DNA from: Apium graveolens
Lineage: Eukaryota; Streptophyta; Magnoliopsida; Apiales; Apiaceae
Reading direction: 5' to 3'
DNA: 64,000 bases
Assembly: GCF_009905375.1 (NCBI RefSeq)
Contig: NC_133657.1
Location: 46,426,192-46,490,191 of the forward strand
Shown here: positions 11,506-23,000 of the stretch, in pieces
Layout of the letters: every line of letters starts with the position of its first letter
How positions within the stretch are numbered: position 1 is the stretch's first letter
Program-made: the position numbers and the translations under genes
Notes under the pieces: generated by a model
The model's database searches: none
Seen by the model: only the letters and a program-made list of their open reading frames with translations
Told to the model about the DNA's origin: nothing

Positions 11506-11522
11506 TCCCACAGACGGCGCCA
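11506..11522 (-). promoter_or_regulatory. Primer-binding site of the Tat-type element
   Basis: The minus strand reads TGGCGCCGTCTGTGGGA two bases inside the LTR end ('CA|TT'). The TGGCGCC start matches the 3' ends of tRNAs such as tRNA-Asp used by many gypsy elements. The exact tRNA was not checked. Confidence 0.7.
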
Positions 11523-11524
11523 AA

Positions 11525-12020
11525 TGTTATGGATCAAAAACTAAGGTATAATAATTGTTGTATTTATTACTAGGGAACGTGCGCTTCGAGGCTCGATTTG
11601 ACTGCTCTTGTGTTTCGTGACTCGATCTGCCTTAACAAGATGCCTACGTACCTTGCTGATTACCAAGGATCAAGTCAAGAACGTAGTTCTGATTGGTAGG
11701 GGTGAGACCCCTTATATAGATGTTGGGAGTCCTTGAATTGGACTTGGGTTAGGAGACTTGGTGGGAAAGTCTTTGAATTAGAATGGACTTTGGAGTCCTA
11801 GGAAGTAAGAAGATGATTCCTTATCCCTTGAGGTTCCTTGGAGGTCAATCTACAAGGATATGCCCACTAGGACTCATCTTAATAGCTGTTTTTCTCCCTT
11901 ATTAATTAATTACGAAAATAATTAATATTCAGTGTTTTGGGCCTTGTTAACTGGGCTTCGTTGCTGGACCATATCAGGCCTAATTAATTATTTATCTAGG
12001 CTATATTGAGGCCCATATCA
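11525..12020 (-). repeat. 5' LTR of the Tat-type element (496 bp)
   Basis: On the minus strand it runs from TGATATGGGCC at 12020 to ...CCATAACA at 11525, then the primer-binding site. It contains GGCCTGAT/GGGCC-rich U3 sequence. The outer edge falls exactly where homology to the copia-2 LTR begins (12021), which supports the boundary. The partner LTR is not in the window. Confidence 0.65.
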
Positions 12021-12082
12021 ATTAATAATCCTAATGTCTTAAACTAAAACATCATAGTGTTGTCTCTAGGCCACAAACACTA
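12021..12082 (-). repeat. 62-bp fragment of a copia-2-type LTR terminus
   Basis: Bases 12021-12082 match 52551-52612 with two mismatches, starting attaataatcc and including tagtgttgtctctagg. In copia-2 this is the outer start of the LTR (minus strand TGTTAGTGTTTGTG). Here the final few bases are missing and unrelated sequence (ggaccaac) follows. It looks like a copia LTR into which the Tat element inserted, later cut on its other side. Confidence 0.75.
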
Positions 12083-13826
12083 GGACCAACTATAAAATAA
12101 CACAATTATAATATATATACAAAAGGCTTTACATAATAGAACTTACATTAGTTCCGCAAACCCTGGACCAACCACATTCAAAAAGCTTTTTCATTCGCTT
12201 TCTCAAGTTACGCGGCTAAACAGCGCAAGCTAATCTTCACTGGAAGGTTAAATTTAACAACATGAAAGTATGAGCGAAAGAAATACTCAACAAGTTCATT
12301 ATAGCATATATATGGTCTTTTGATATAAAACCGACATCTGCACTAGAGCAGAACATTTAAAATCATAATCGCTGAATCAGAAAATTTGGATAAAGAATCC
12401 CAGAATTGGTTCCTTAAATGTATTAAAAATCCTTTTGATATTTTTGAGCGAAATATTTAAGCAATACTTTGAATCTTGACGAGAATAAAAATCGTAAAAT
12501 AATGTTTACGGAAATATCGTAAATAATGATAACATGAAATAATGATTATGGAATGAATCATAAACTTTATTCAAAACCGAACTCTTAATATCAATACTCA
12601 TTTTGATGTCATATCAAATTAGATATCAATACGAACTTTGATGCTCACAACATCCCATACTGAAGTCAACATCTGTCATCTCTATTAATACCACCTTTGA
12701 TATTTAACAACAAACTAAATCTCAATATTAACCAGAAACTGAATCAAAATTGTATTTTCACCTTTTATTCAAAATAGAAGCACGGGATAAATCATTTATG
12801 TATGATTATCAACAATAGTCTTATGCTAATAAAGAAAGAATAACAGATAATCAATGATATCTGAATAATAACTGAAGCTAATAGTAAGCTTATAAAACAT
12901 TAAGCGATAAGTTTTAGATTGGGAATCACAATATTCCGACGGATGCCTTATCACATGCTGATCAACCATTGTGATAGAGCTGGATCATAATTCGTAGAAT
13001 TTAGATCCCAAACACGAGTACTCAAATAAAAGCTACATACCGGCCACAACTGATATGTACTTTAATAAAAAGGCACAATGTGGCCAAAGGACAAAATTGT
13101 ATTAATATATTTTAGTTAACACAAAGCCCTAATGTTGGACCGTCCGCCCGGGCCACTTACGCATCTTCCAATCAAAATAATTTTCCGTCATAAAGGAATC
13201 GAATCAATCGATATCCTATCATAATCTACTCCCCATTTCATATGGTTCCGGAGTAATCTCAACAACTGACGGCGAAATAACTAGAATGATTAGTTATTCG
13301 CTAAATATGTAATCAAAATCCACTGTATAGAGTAAATATTAATAGAATAGTTATTCACTATCTATCTGGAAATGAATTATATTCTAGCAGAACAATTGCT
13401 AGAATAGCATGATTTCAATAATCCAATGATTATATGCATGAAATGTCTCCCAAAATCTTTATAAAATATTCTAAATTTTTGAGTATGTAAATATTTATAA
13501 ATCTAAGCAGTTTGATAAGTAAAACAATAAACTATTCTGGAATTTGAATAGTATAGAAATACTTGCCTTTGGTTTTTAGTAGTTAAGCACACTCGCAATA
13601 GCACAACTATCTTATTTTGACGTCTCATAACATCGATGTCTTTCTATTTCCACAGTATACTAATATGCTGCTCCTGCGATTGCTAGAAGCTCAATATGCT
13701 TTATTGTTCAACTTTACTCTGGATCCCAAAATCTCGTTTTGATCGTATTGAACAACTCGCATCTATAATTAAAAGATACACTCTTAATTGTCTACACGTT
13801 AATTACTCGACGAACTGCGCGTCAAA
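12083..13826 (-). repeat. Non-coding, probable older gypsy LTR sequence, first part
   Basis: There is no coding frame or domain. The style (alternating AT-rich and CG-containing tracts) resembles the long gypsy LTRs elsewhere in the window. It is interrupted at 13826/47487 by the next LTR. A minus-strand LTR start TGTAAGATATCCCGG ends at 49968, so this and 47492-49968 may be the two ends of one old minus-strand LTR. I could not fix the left terminus. One CGACGGAT octamer occurs at 12937-12944. Confidence 0.35.
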
Positions 13827-16646
13827 TGTAATAAGTCGAATTTTGAGACTTTGTAAAAATGCTTAATGAATAGTAACCCTGACAGACGGGGAAAACTTTT
13901 TAGCCCACACTATGTTGTGCATAAGAAATTGAGTTTCGGAGTTGATAACATGATTATACCTTCCAAATGAGTGTATGTAAACGCCGTTAGTTTTCGAAGA
14001 AAACGAACTTTGAAAAATGACCGTATCTACGAGCCAAGAAGGATTAAGGGAATCACAATATTATTAAAAACTTAAAATCCTACAAATTCAAATCCAAGAA
14101 CGATACTTGAAAACATAAAGAACATATAGGAAATGATTTACACAACGAACCGTTTACGAGAATTTATTACGAAAGCAAATAAGCAACCGAGCAAATGCGT
14201 AAACGAATAAATAAACGTATCATGCTAACTAACCATGGTAGAAAACTACCCCTGGTTACTTTATTACATAGTAACCTAAGCTAGGAAGCATGGTAACCTA
14301 GGCTAGCAAATAGTGACCATGAATAGTGCAAGGGAGTACTTAGCTTGTAACCTAGCCTTGAATTTGTGCAAGCTAGCAAAGATATGTACTAGATATGCAT
14401 AATTAGGATGAGATATACACACAAACACATCACTTCTCCAAGAATCATCCAATCAATAACATAAAATTCTCTCTCTCCCTCACCATTCTCTTCCATTCGG
14501 CCCAATCAAAAAGGAGCAAGAAATCAAATTCAAAACCCTAAGTTCTAGTCATGGAAAAAATCCCCCATTAATTCCCAGGCTTCATACATCCTAAACTAAG
14601 GTAAGATAAATTTTTGAGCTCATTTCATTATGGTTTGATGGGTGAAATAAATTCAAGAAAGGTGATGATGAATAGTATGAATAGTAACTTTTGTTTGGTT
14701 TCTTGATTTTAATGGTTAATTTAGGTTCCAAAAACCCTACCAAGCACTCCCAAGACTTCACCATCATCAAGAACACATCTCAAGATTTCAAGAAAGGTAT
14801 AGATCTTTGACCCATATTTATTTAAGGTTTAAGTTCAATAATCTTTTGGAACATAGTTGTAAACTTAGTCTTGGTGGTTGATTTATTGTAATCTTGATAT
14901 TTAGCTAATTAGATATAAGGTTGATGATTGTTGCCTCAAGAACATGATGTTATTGAGAGGAGTTAGCGTGGTGATGATGATTTGATGATTGTTGGTGGTA
15001 GTATTGAAATTTAAGATATAAACGAAACTCAGATCGTAATCGTAATCTCGCTAAAACGAACATAACACAACATTAAGTTTCTGCAGAAAGTTCCGAATTT
15101 GTAAACTATAGTTTATTGAAAAGTAACACTTGATTATGATAGACAATATTATAAGGATCGTTTAGACGCTTGAATCGCTTTATTTCTATTTACGGATCAA
15201 AAGTTATGACCATTTTACTAAAAGTAATTTACGCGACAAAAACCGTTTCGAATTACGAACTTTGAAAATGGAAATGATCGACTTAAAAATATTCATAAAT
15301 CATGAAATTTTTACAGAAAGTGGTAAATGGAGTTCCTCAACTTCTATAAAAATTTCAAGTTAAAATAATAAATTATCAATTTTATAAAAATATCGGAACC
15401 AAGACCGCGCGATTAGAAAACCGTTAGAATTCATAAGCGGAACCGACGATGAAAATATAAACGGACATAAGGTACTTCGAAAAGGAAGAGACCGTGACAT
15501 GAATAAGTACTTAAAGAAATAATAAGGGTAATATAAGTTGAGAGAACGAATAATAAGTAGCATACGAGTACGAGTCACCGTAAATTAGAACGGGATCTAA
15601 CGAAACGATTTATGTTTATGGTTATAGATTTCCGAGCGGACCCTAGAACATCCTCCACCTACCCAGGAAAGTTTATGAACCCAACTCCATATAATGTTGT
15701 GTTGTGAAAGGATTGTTTTATTATCTTTTGCATAAATGTCATGCTTGCCATGATACTAAGTATTTGAGTTTTCGCATATAATAGTGATGGTGTTACGATA
15801 TGTATATGTCGTAGAATGTTTAACGCCGCCACGAGTGTGACGTATAATTATAAGACCGAGAGTTGGTCGGAGTTTTAAAATGAAAACCCAGGAATCATTC
15901 CGGTGATATTTTAGGACGATTAAAGTCCGTAGTAGTTGTATTCCAAGGGACTCGACGTTCACTTGCGAAACATTAAATACCTCGAACTTTTATTAAAATA
16001 ATTTCAAAAAATCGTATTCCCTCAACTATATTTATTTACCCGGATGATGGATATTAATTTATTTATTCATTTAAAATAGGAGTATTATTCTCCAATGATT
16101 ATTTATTTCAAACTCGATTAATTATTAAAGATTTCTTTAATTATCTAAACATAAATTAGTTGAGGAATATTATTTCAAATATTCTTTTAAAGTATAATTA
16201 TTCGAGGTTTAATTATTTAAGGATTATTATTTAATTAATAATTATTTAAATGATTTAATATGATTTAAAAATCATAAAACCTGATTTAAAATACTTTCTG
16301 ATTTTCGGAAAATCATTCGAATAATTTCAGATCGTCGGAGAATATTATCTTGACTTATTTTATATATTTTGAATATAATTTCAAAAGAAACTCCCCCTTA
16401 TTTAATTATCTGTTTACAACAGCCAACTCACATCCTTAGTACTTCCTCCAGAAATTTCGGGAGTATACATATATATACACACGCTAATAAGATGAGTTAT
16501 TTCTATCAACAAGTAAAACGCTTTGGGAACTTCAATATGGTTCGAGTTCTCGAGATATGATAGGATTCTTTTAAGGACTTGGAGGGGTAGACTCTAGCAC
16601 TATGTGTACTAGGGAGACTACCAAAGGTACCGCAGGCGAAGGTACT
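13827..16646 (+). repeat. Gypsy (Tekay-like) solo LTR, first part, interrupted by SIRE-1
   Basis: It begins TGTAATAAG...AATAGTAACC, like the start of the Tekay LTR in reverse (TGTAAGAACCC...GAATAGTAAC). It has the same internal layout and no coding domain. The continuation at 46588-47486 shares a block (ccttctactagtaga..., a ...ctgatca.cg..) with the Tekay LTR. Joined length is about 3.7 kb, against 3.99 kb for the Tekay LTR. A possible TSD tcaaa lies at 13822-13826 and 47487-47491. No primer site or internal domain follows, hence solo LTR. The family relation is diverged and judged by eye. Confidence 0.5.
16642..16646. repeat. Left target-site duplication of SIRE-1 (gtact)
   Basis: GTACT directly precedes the LTR start TGTTAGTCCC at 16647 and recurs at 46583-46587 directly after the outer end ...CCCAACA. 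The match across 30 kb fixes both ends of the SIRE-1 insertion. Confidence 0.85.
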
Positions 16647-16860
16647 TGTTAGTCCCTAACAATGCAACAAGAATTACAGAAGGGGGGGTTGAATGGAATT
16701 CTTGAAACTTTTTCTGAATAATAAAATGTTCTAACTTAAAATATATATGTCAGTGTTTTGATTTGCAAAGTACGGAATGACAAGTTAAATATGAATCAAA
16801 ACACAAAGTAATAAAAAAACAAGTCTTTAAAACTTTCTGGTGGATTTGAATGTATCCACC

Positions 16861-16861
<1 letters not shown>

Positions 16862-16924
<63 letters not shown>
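16862..16924. repeat. (AT)n microsatellite in SIRE-1 3' LTR
   Basis: About 62 bases of uninterrupted AT dinucleotide. The partner LTR has the same site with about 24 bases (near 45754-45778), so it has expanded or contracted since insertion. Confidence 0.95.
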
Positions 16925-16926
<2 letters not shown>

Positions 16927-17075
16927 AGAGAACTCTGTGAAGCTTGAATAACTCACAGCTGCTTACAAATAAGAACAACTAAACTTACAGAGAAATGCTA
17001 AAAGATTCAGCTTACAATTGTTTCTCTGAGAAAATACTTGCTTAGTCTTGTTGTTATTCTATTTGCTACTCTTGG

Positions 17076-17084
17076 TTTATATAT
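17076..17084 (-). promoter_or_regulatory. TATA box in SIRE-1 3' LTR
   Basis: The minus strand reads ATATATAAA, conserved in the partner LTR at 45930-45938. The clustered ATCCGTCG motifs lie upstream of it on the minus strand, which is U3. Confidence 0.6.
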
Positions 17085-17314
17085 CACCAAGATTACACAG
17101 TAATAAGATAAGATAATAAAACAAAACCTATCAAGTATAATACTATGCTGCTTTACTACTCTATTCCAGCATCTTTGAATATCTTCATAATAGCATGAAA
17201 ATGGAAATGCTTCTTTGTTCTCAAAAACCCAGTTGAATAGGCTTCCACATTCCTTTTGCATACACTCGACGCATGTGACTGTATTGTCACTGTCAACAGA
17301 TGTTTGAATTGATC

Positions 17315-17389
17315 ATCCATCGGGTACATGATCATCCGTCGGGTTGCCTTGTTGATCATCTGTCGGGTAGCTTTGTTGATCATCCGTCG
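17315..17389 (-). repeat. Tandem ATCCGTCGGGT motif cluster in SIRE-1 U3
   Basis: Four copies (17315, 17334, 17358, 17382) spaced 19, 24 and 24 bases, separated by a ttgttgatc-type spacer. The partner LTR has copies at 46169, 46188, 46212 and 46236 with the same spacing. Conservation of the array in both LTRs, upstream of the TATA box, is consistent with a cis-regulatory array. Confidence 0.85.
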
Positions 17390-17728
17390 GGTAGTTATTT
17401 GGCACTTGACTTCATTTTATTTATACAGAATTACAAGACATCATCTATGTACAATTAATCAACCTATTATGCATATCTAATTAAAGTCAACATGACTTAT
17501 ATGCTACTACAGAATCTATACAAATGTGTTTGCAGAAATGTGCTACATGACTTATTGTTACATAAGCTACTCACTCGATGGATGTCAAATCATAATCCGT
17601 CGGGACTGTATTGAGTCATCCGTCAGGAATATATTTTCTTATCCGTTGAGTGCTACATAATACACTAAGTGGAATCTACTAAGGTGTTTTGTTAATGAAA
17701 TTATCAAGTTCACAACATATTCCCAATA

Positions 17729-17740
17729 ATCTCCCCCGGC
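17729..17740 (-). promoter_or_regulatory. Polypurine tract of SIRE-1
   Basis: The minus strand reads GCCGGGGGAGAT directly before the LTR start. The equivalent GGGGGAGAT precedes the SIRE-2 3' LTR at 50587. Confidence 0.75.
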
Positions 17741-17884
17741 TTATGTCTACTAGAATTGTAGCCATAAATTAAGAGAAACTTGATGATAACAAAACACTCT
17801 AAAAATACAAATTTAAATAAAAGTAGATAAAACTATAAAGTGCTGCAAATAACAAAATGTACAAAGATTTGCTCACAATCATTT

Positions 17885-20067
17885 TCAAGGTGCTCCTCTA
17901 GCCAGAGCAGATTGATCTATTTCCTTGATGATCTGGATCTCTTTCCAAGCTTTCTGTTGTTTTCTTCTACCTGATTTTAGAGTTGTCTGTGGAATTCCAG
18001 TTCATCAGATTCTGAGAGATTTAGCATTCCTTGCATTTCCAAAAGAGTCTCATTGCTAGAGATGCTCAACTGATCTTCTAATATGAAGAATCTTCTAACT
18101 CCCTTATCATCCATGAATTCCATTAGCCAGTAGGCCGGGCTTTAGATGCACTCTACTTCCAGTATAAGGAATAATTAGAGTCTTTGGGAGTGCATTTTTG
18201 GCTCTAATACTCCTCAGTTCTTCAATCTTCTTTAGAACTAGTCTTCTAGCTGTCACATTGAATCCAAAGTTCTTTTTAAATGATGAATAAACCTTTATCA
18301 GCAAAGATTGGCTTTCTTGAAGGATCTTGTAAAGTGGTCATTGTATCTCTTTTCCTCCCTTGTACTTGAATACTAATCTTTCAGGTTAGATTCCTGTAAG
18401 CATCAATCCCTCTAACTTCTTCCAGTTCATCTAGATAGAGGTTTAAATCTGAGAATTCCTTGATATCACAGATGTATATAATGTCTCCCTTGTTGACTTT
18501 GGTTTGAGCTTTGGTTAGGGACTTCGATCTGAGAGTTGAGGGCTTCGCTTTCTTGACTGTTTTGGTCTTTGTCTTCTTTGGCTTCATGAAGTGAGGTAGA
18601 TTGAGTTCAGGTATTGGTAGACTATCCCAATCTATTAGCTCATCCTTTGGAATTATAGGTTCACCATAAAAATTCTTGGATGGATCTATCTTGAATTCTC
18701 TATGTGCCACAGAGGGCATGGATGTTTGAATTATTGCAGATGTAGACTTTTTGGGAAACTGATCTTCCAATTCCTTTTTATCAAAGTCCACTTTTCTCTT
18801 TGCATGAAGTTTGTATCTAAAACTTTTTCTCTGCTGTGATTCTTCTTGCATTTTCAATTCCTTAGATTCAGTGGTTTTAGATGATTGTTCATGAATTTGT
18901 TGTGTAAGTTTCACAGTTTGCAGCTTGGCAAAGATAGCAGCTTGCTCCTTCATTTGTTTAACCTTTTTAGCATCTAGAGCGGCTTGCTTCTTTTCTTTCT
19001 TCAAACTTGCCTTTTCTTCTCTTTTTGCTTCAGCAAATTGAGGGTGTCCAGCCACCACACAAATTTCCTTACCATTCCTGAAAACCTTGGAAATTCTTCT
19101 TTTCAATGTTGAATCAGCTGGATCCTTGTAGAATGCAATAGATCTTGACAGCAGTTTCTTTTCATCAGGCTTTGGTGTCTCATACACTGTATCCAAAGGG
19201 TTCTTTAGAGAAGGTTTAGGATAGTTCACCTTTGGCTTCAAAATTAGCTCAGCCTTTGGAGATTTGATGCAGGATGGCTGTCCTCTTTCCAGATTATTCA
19301 TGCACATATCATTCACAGAGATTTTCCTGACTTGAGAGTGATGAATGGCTGATTTTTCTGGCTTCTTTGCTAGCCCAAGCCTCTTTTAAATATCCTCATC
19401 AATTTGCTCCCAGTTGATTGGTCTCAACTGCTTCTTTTCAGCTGCTCTCAATGTGGCTGTTGCTTCATTAATTAGATCAATGTTGTCTTTAGTTGGTGGC
19501 TTGGTGAAAGCAATTATAGGCATAATTACTTTGCTAACTTGAATATTAAGCTGTTTCTCCCCCTCACTTGAGCCTTTCTCCCCATTTTTGTTATCATCAA
19601 GTTGTGTGGGAGGGAGTTGAGCAGCCACCAACTATTGGAGTAGTGTAGTCTGAGTTTCTTGATTGTTAAGTATCTTGGCCATTGACTTCTCTATAACATA
19701 TATTCTTGAGTCCATGGACTCAACGTTCCTATTGAGATCAGCCTCCTTCTTTAGCTTTTGAACAATTTCAGTCATGGTGGTTGTAGGGAGTCTAGCATCT
19801 ATCTTTTCTATTACATCTTGCTTGACTTCAGAAATTTCTTGCTTGATTGCATCCACACTCTGACTGTGTTGGAGGGCATGAATTTTATGCAGCTGGAGTG
19901 CTTCAAGATGTGTTGTGAGTAGCTTCTTTGTACTGGCATTAGTAGATGCCTGAATGGCTGCTTGGATGTCATGAATTAGCTTGAATAGTGTAGATTGGAG
20001 ATGTGAGTAGGAGCATTATTTTGTTAGCATCCAGGCAGGAGCATCTGCATATCCCTTTATGCTCATG
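17885..20067 (-). pseudogene. SIRE-1 env-position ORF, C-terminal half
   Basis: This is the downstream half of the long ORF after pol, cut by the Tekay insertion at 20068. The product ends IDQSALARGAP with a stop at 17885. Open pieces are 19632-19856 (a coiled-coil-like EISEVKQDVIEKIDARL), 19386-19631, 18381-19316 and 18107-18304, separated by stops or frameshifts. The 18381-19316 piece is Lys/Glu-rich (REEKASLKKEKKQAALDAKK) and then basic (KTKTKTVKKAKP). I see no signal peptide, transmembrane segment or furin-like site. The name env-like rests on position only, and the function is unknown. Confidence 0.7.
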
Positions 20068-20072
20068 CTATC
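20068..20072. repeat. Left target-site duplication of the Tekay element (ctatc)
   Basis: CTATC at 20068-20072 precedes LTR start TGTAACACCCCC. The same five bases at 33630-33634 follow LTR end ...GGTTCTTACA. Confidence 0.95.
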
Positions 20073-23000
20073 TGTAACACCCCCAAATCCAAGGTCGTGA
20101 ATTCGGGTCGTTACGATCACTTATTAATTAAATAATTCTCTTTTCACAATATTACTCGACCTTTTATTCAAACTCACATACACACAGGTTATATGCTTGG
20201 AAATATTATCAAATAAATCATTTCCACTTATCTACCTGACGGGGCTGGCGCACAAAAAGCCTACGGAACTCACGAGCGTTCCTTACCTGCCTACGGACAG
20301 CAGTCCTGGTCTGATCCATGCTGGTAGTCTGTTGTGATATGATATATAAAAGCAAGGGTGAGCATTAAAGCTCAACAAGGTATATATCCCCATAATTAAG
20401 TATGTAAGGATAAATAAAACCAATAATTATACTTTGTATCTCCAAAGCGTTCTGAAAGTTTATATGCTTATCAAATTTATAATATTCTCAAAATCAACTA
20501 CAATAGTATATCCACTGAATACTTGTATTCATCTCTTTCTCAAAATCATTTTATACTCGTACTCATTTTATTTCAAAATCTCAAGATGTTACTCGAACCA
20601 AGATTCTCAAATGGGTGTGATATATATTCATCAACATCCCAATTTAAAACTCAGCCTTATTGGCAGATTTCTCAAATGGATTTGATATATAATCATCAAC
20701 ATCCTTATTTAAACTCAGCCTTATCGGCAGATTTCTCAAATGGATTTGATATATATTCATCAATATCCTTGTTTAAAACTCAGCCTTATCGGCTCTCTGT
20801 TGTATATTTCACAACAGTTTTTCCAAAATGGAAGAAAGGGACTATACTGGAATAAAACATGTATCGGTGATCAGCCGAATACGAAATTTTCTCTACTAGT
20901 AGAAGGAATACAAACCTAGCCGCCTTTGGGCTCATCAAGACACTACACGGTGGTTTCCCATTGCCGTGCAAGTCCGAAAGTCAATGGTCACATAGACCAT
21001 ATAACCGTACAATGCGCCACTCCACGCTTGCATAATGCGCCACTCCGCGCTTGGTCACTGCCCGATACCACTCCGTGCCGGGCATGCCACATTCCAGTCC
21101 CAAAACAATTATATCTTTTGCTCAAAATCCTTTTTCGAAGGAATAGGTCGTTAAAAGTTGACCTCTAAATAAGATGATTTATTCATCACTTTTAACTCAA
21201 TTGATCTTTGGGAGTTGTCGGAGTTTTGAATTTAAAATCATTTTCAAATCCCTATTTGTAGTAGGGTGACACATATATTACTCATTTGTTCTTTATTGAA
21301 CGAGGAAGCAAAACTTTTATGCTTCTAGACTAAGTTCCCTAAGGTTTTTATATGTTTCAAATGATTAATCTCTTTCAAGAGTTTTGAATAATTTAGAAAG
21401 TACCTTTGGGAATTATGTCTATTTTTAAATAAGTTTTTAGAAGTCCGAAGATATTAAAAATCTAAGGTCTCATAATTATATAAGAGGGATTTAATGAATT
21501 GATAAAATCTTAAGTACAAAGTATTTCTAATTAAGGTTCAATAAATTAATAAAAACCTTAAATACAAAATATTTTGTGAATAAGGTCCAACGAATGGAGA
21601 CACCTTAATCAAATAATCAAAACATGATTTGGTATCCTATAATTGCTCTTTGAATAGTTAAATCTTTATTAAATAACGTGAAATGATTTATAAACTATTC
21701 AGTATATTTTTAAATACTTTCTGGATATTTAATAATCCCTTAAGTATCGCTTTATAAAATAATTAATCAAGTAAGGGTGTCCCTTAAATGAATAAACCAA
21801 TATTTCTCGAAGTTTAAGTCAAAATCTCAATCATTCGCTTGATATATATATTACGCGAACGTACTTTATTTATCGAAATAGAAATCTTTCGCGTCCGACT
21901 CTCTCCGGAATTAAATCGTTATTAAAATATCTTCAACTCCCATTATCATATATTATATTTGAAATACGTTTCAACTTCTCATACTCGTGTAAAACGAAAT
22001 TTATTTTCGTAAACAATCGCATAATTCGTATGCATTGATATCATAGACAAGCATATATATATTTGAACTGTAAATCATGGCATCAATATCACAACAGTAT
22101 ATATATAGCATGGATAGTATGAGATAGGGTTTCGAAAACTTGCCTCGAGTAATCGAAGTGGTATGGTCTCTGGTGTTTGGTTGGCGATCTATAAACAAAA
22201 ACCAACGGTCTAAGTTAGTACGCGATTAACGTCTCGCTTTTATTAAGCAACTTTGGCAACTACTCAAGTATAACGAATCTCCGATCGTCACATTCTCAAC
22301 ACTTATATTCTCACTTTATAACATGGTCGAGTTTTGAAATCGATCGTTCGCTTTAGAAAGTCCATTTCGAGTTTTAAGCTCGAACGTGAGAAAATGCGCG
22401 TCAAAACTAGGTTTTTATGCGTTTCTCGCTTGCGCTCACTTTACCAAAACATTTTTATAAAATCGAAAAATTAATATTTTCTCAAAATTCTTTTTGTACA
22501 GTCTTCTCTACTGTCATATCCATTTTTTATAAGTTTTCCAGAATCTCAGAATTATTTTAAGTCCTTCAAAATCACCATGCAAGTGGACTTAAGTGCAGTT
22601 GGCTAATCGCAGAAATGTTTTACACTAAAACGACCATAACTCCTAAACCGTAAATCTCCTCATGATGATCTACACATGTATAGAAACTGCAAAACAATAT
22701 CTATCTATTCATGGCCAGTGGTTTTCAAATTTTAACCATTTTCATGGCCGAATGTCCTGCAGAAAACAGATCAAGTGCAAGAATGCCCAAACTCAATTTC
22801 TACTACTTGATCTTAACACAATCACTACCTATAACCATCATAAACACAAGTACTTCTCAAGATCCACCCACATGAACCTTATATTCTCTATCTAGTACCA
22901 CATACATGGATTACAACTCAACATCTCAAGCCTTTAGCAAGAACATAATCAATACAAACTCAAACAAACACAATCCTTTGGATCTTAACACTACAACAAA

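Larger units (their letters stand above)
9353..12020 (-). mobile_element. Ty3/gypsy element of Tat/Ogre type, 3' truncated
   Basis: Read on the minus strand from 12020: LTR (12020-11525), primer-binding site starting TGGCGCC, gag, zinc-binding region and the beginning of protease. The element then stops at about 9353 against the copia-1 LTR. RT, RNase H, integrase and the 3' LTR are missing. The gag of form GDPANHIRTF with a CRFHKDVGHDTDEC zinc motif and a DNGASVD protease are characteristic of Tat-lineage plant gypsy elements. Copia-2-like LTR sequence begins directly after the outer LTR end. Confidence 0.8.
16647..17728 (-). repeat. 3' LTR of SIRE-1 (1082 bp)
   Basis: Plus-strand ends are TGTTAGTCCCTAACAATGC and ...TTCCCAATA. 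The inner end has TA where the outer end of the partner LTR has CA. It contains an aaggggggttgaat block, an (AT)n run, a TATA box at 17076-17084, and clustered ATCCGTCG motifs at 17315, 17334, 17358, 17382, 17595, 17618 and 17641. It aligns with 45607-46582 from about base 16720 onward. The first 75 or so bases have no counterpart in the right LTR. Confidence 0.9.

Noticed and set aside
12083..12087. ggacc at 12083-12087 and 49461-49465 as a target duplication of an old LTR
   Set aside because: The sequence after the left copy is not a TG start, and the right copy may be part of an inverted repeat at the LTR edge.
12937..12944. CGACGGAT octamer outside SIRE-1
   Set aside because: A single copy in an LTR-like region of another family; too little to extend the motif beyond SIRE-1, though it should be counted in any enrichment test.
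16862..16924. Long (AT)n run as a possible origin or matrix attachment site
   Set aside because: A simple microsatellite with a different length in the partner LTR; nothing else supports a function.
17315..17389. Regularly spaced short repeats that could suggest a CRISPR array
   Set aside because: The units are only about 11 bases with 19-24-base periods, lie in a plant LTR, and recur in the partner LTR; there are no cas genes.
20434..20855. 83- and 110-residue open frames, found again at 29999-30420
   Set aside because: Present in both Tekay LTRs because the LTRs are identical copies; made of 64-bp subrepeats, with no protein domain.
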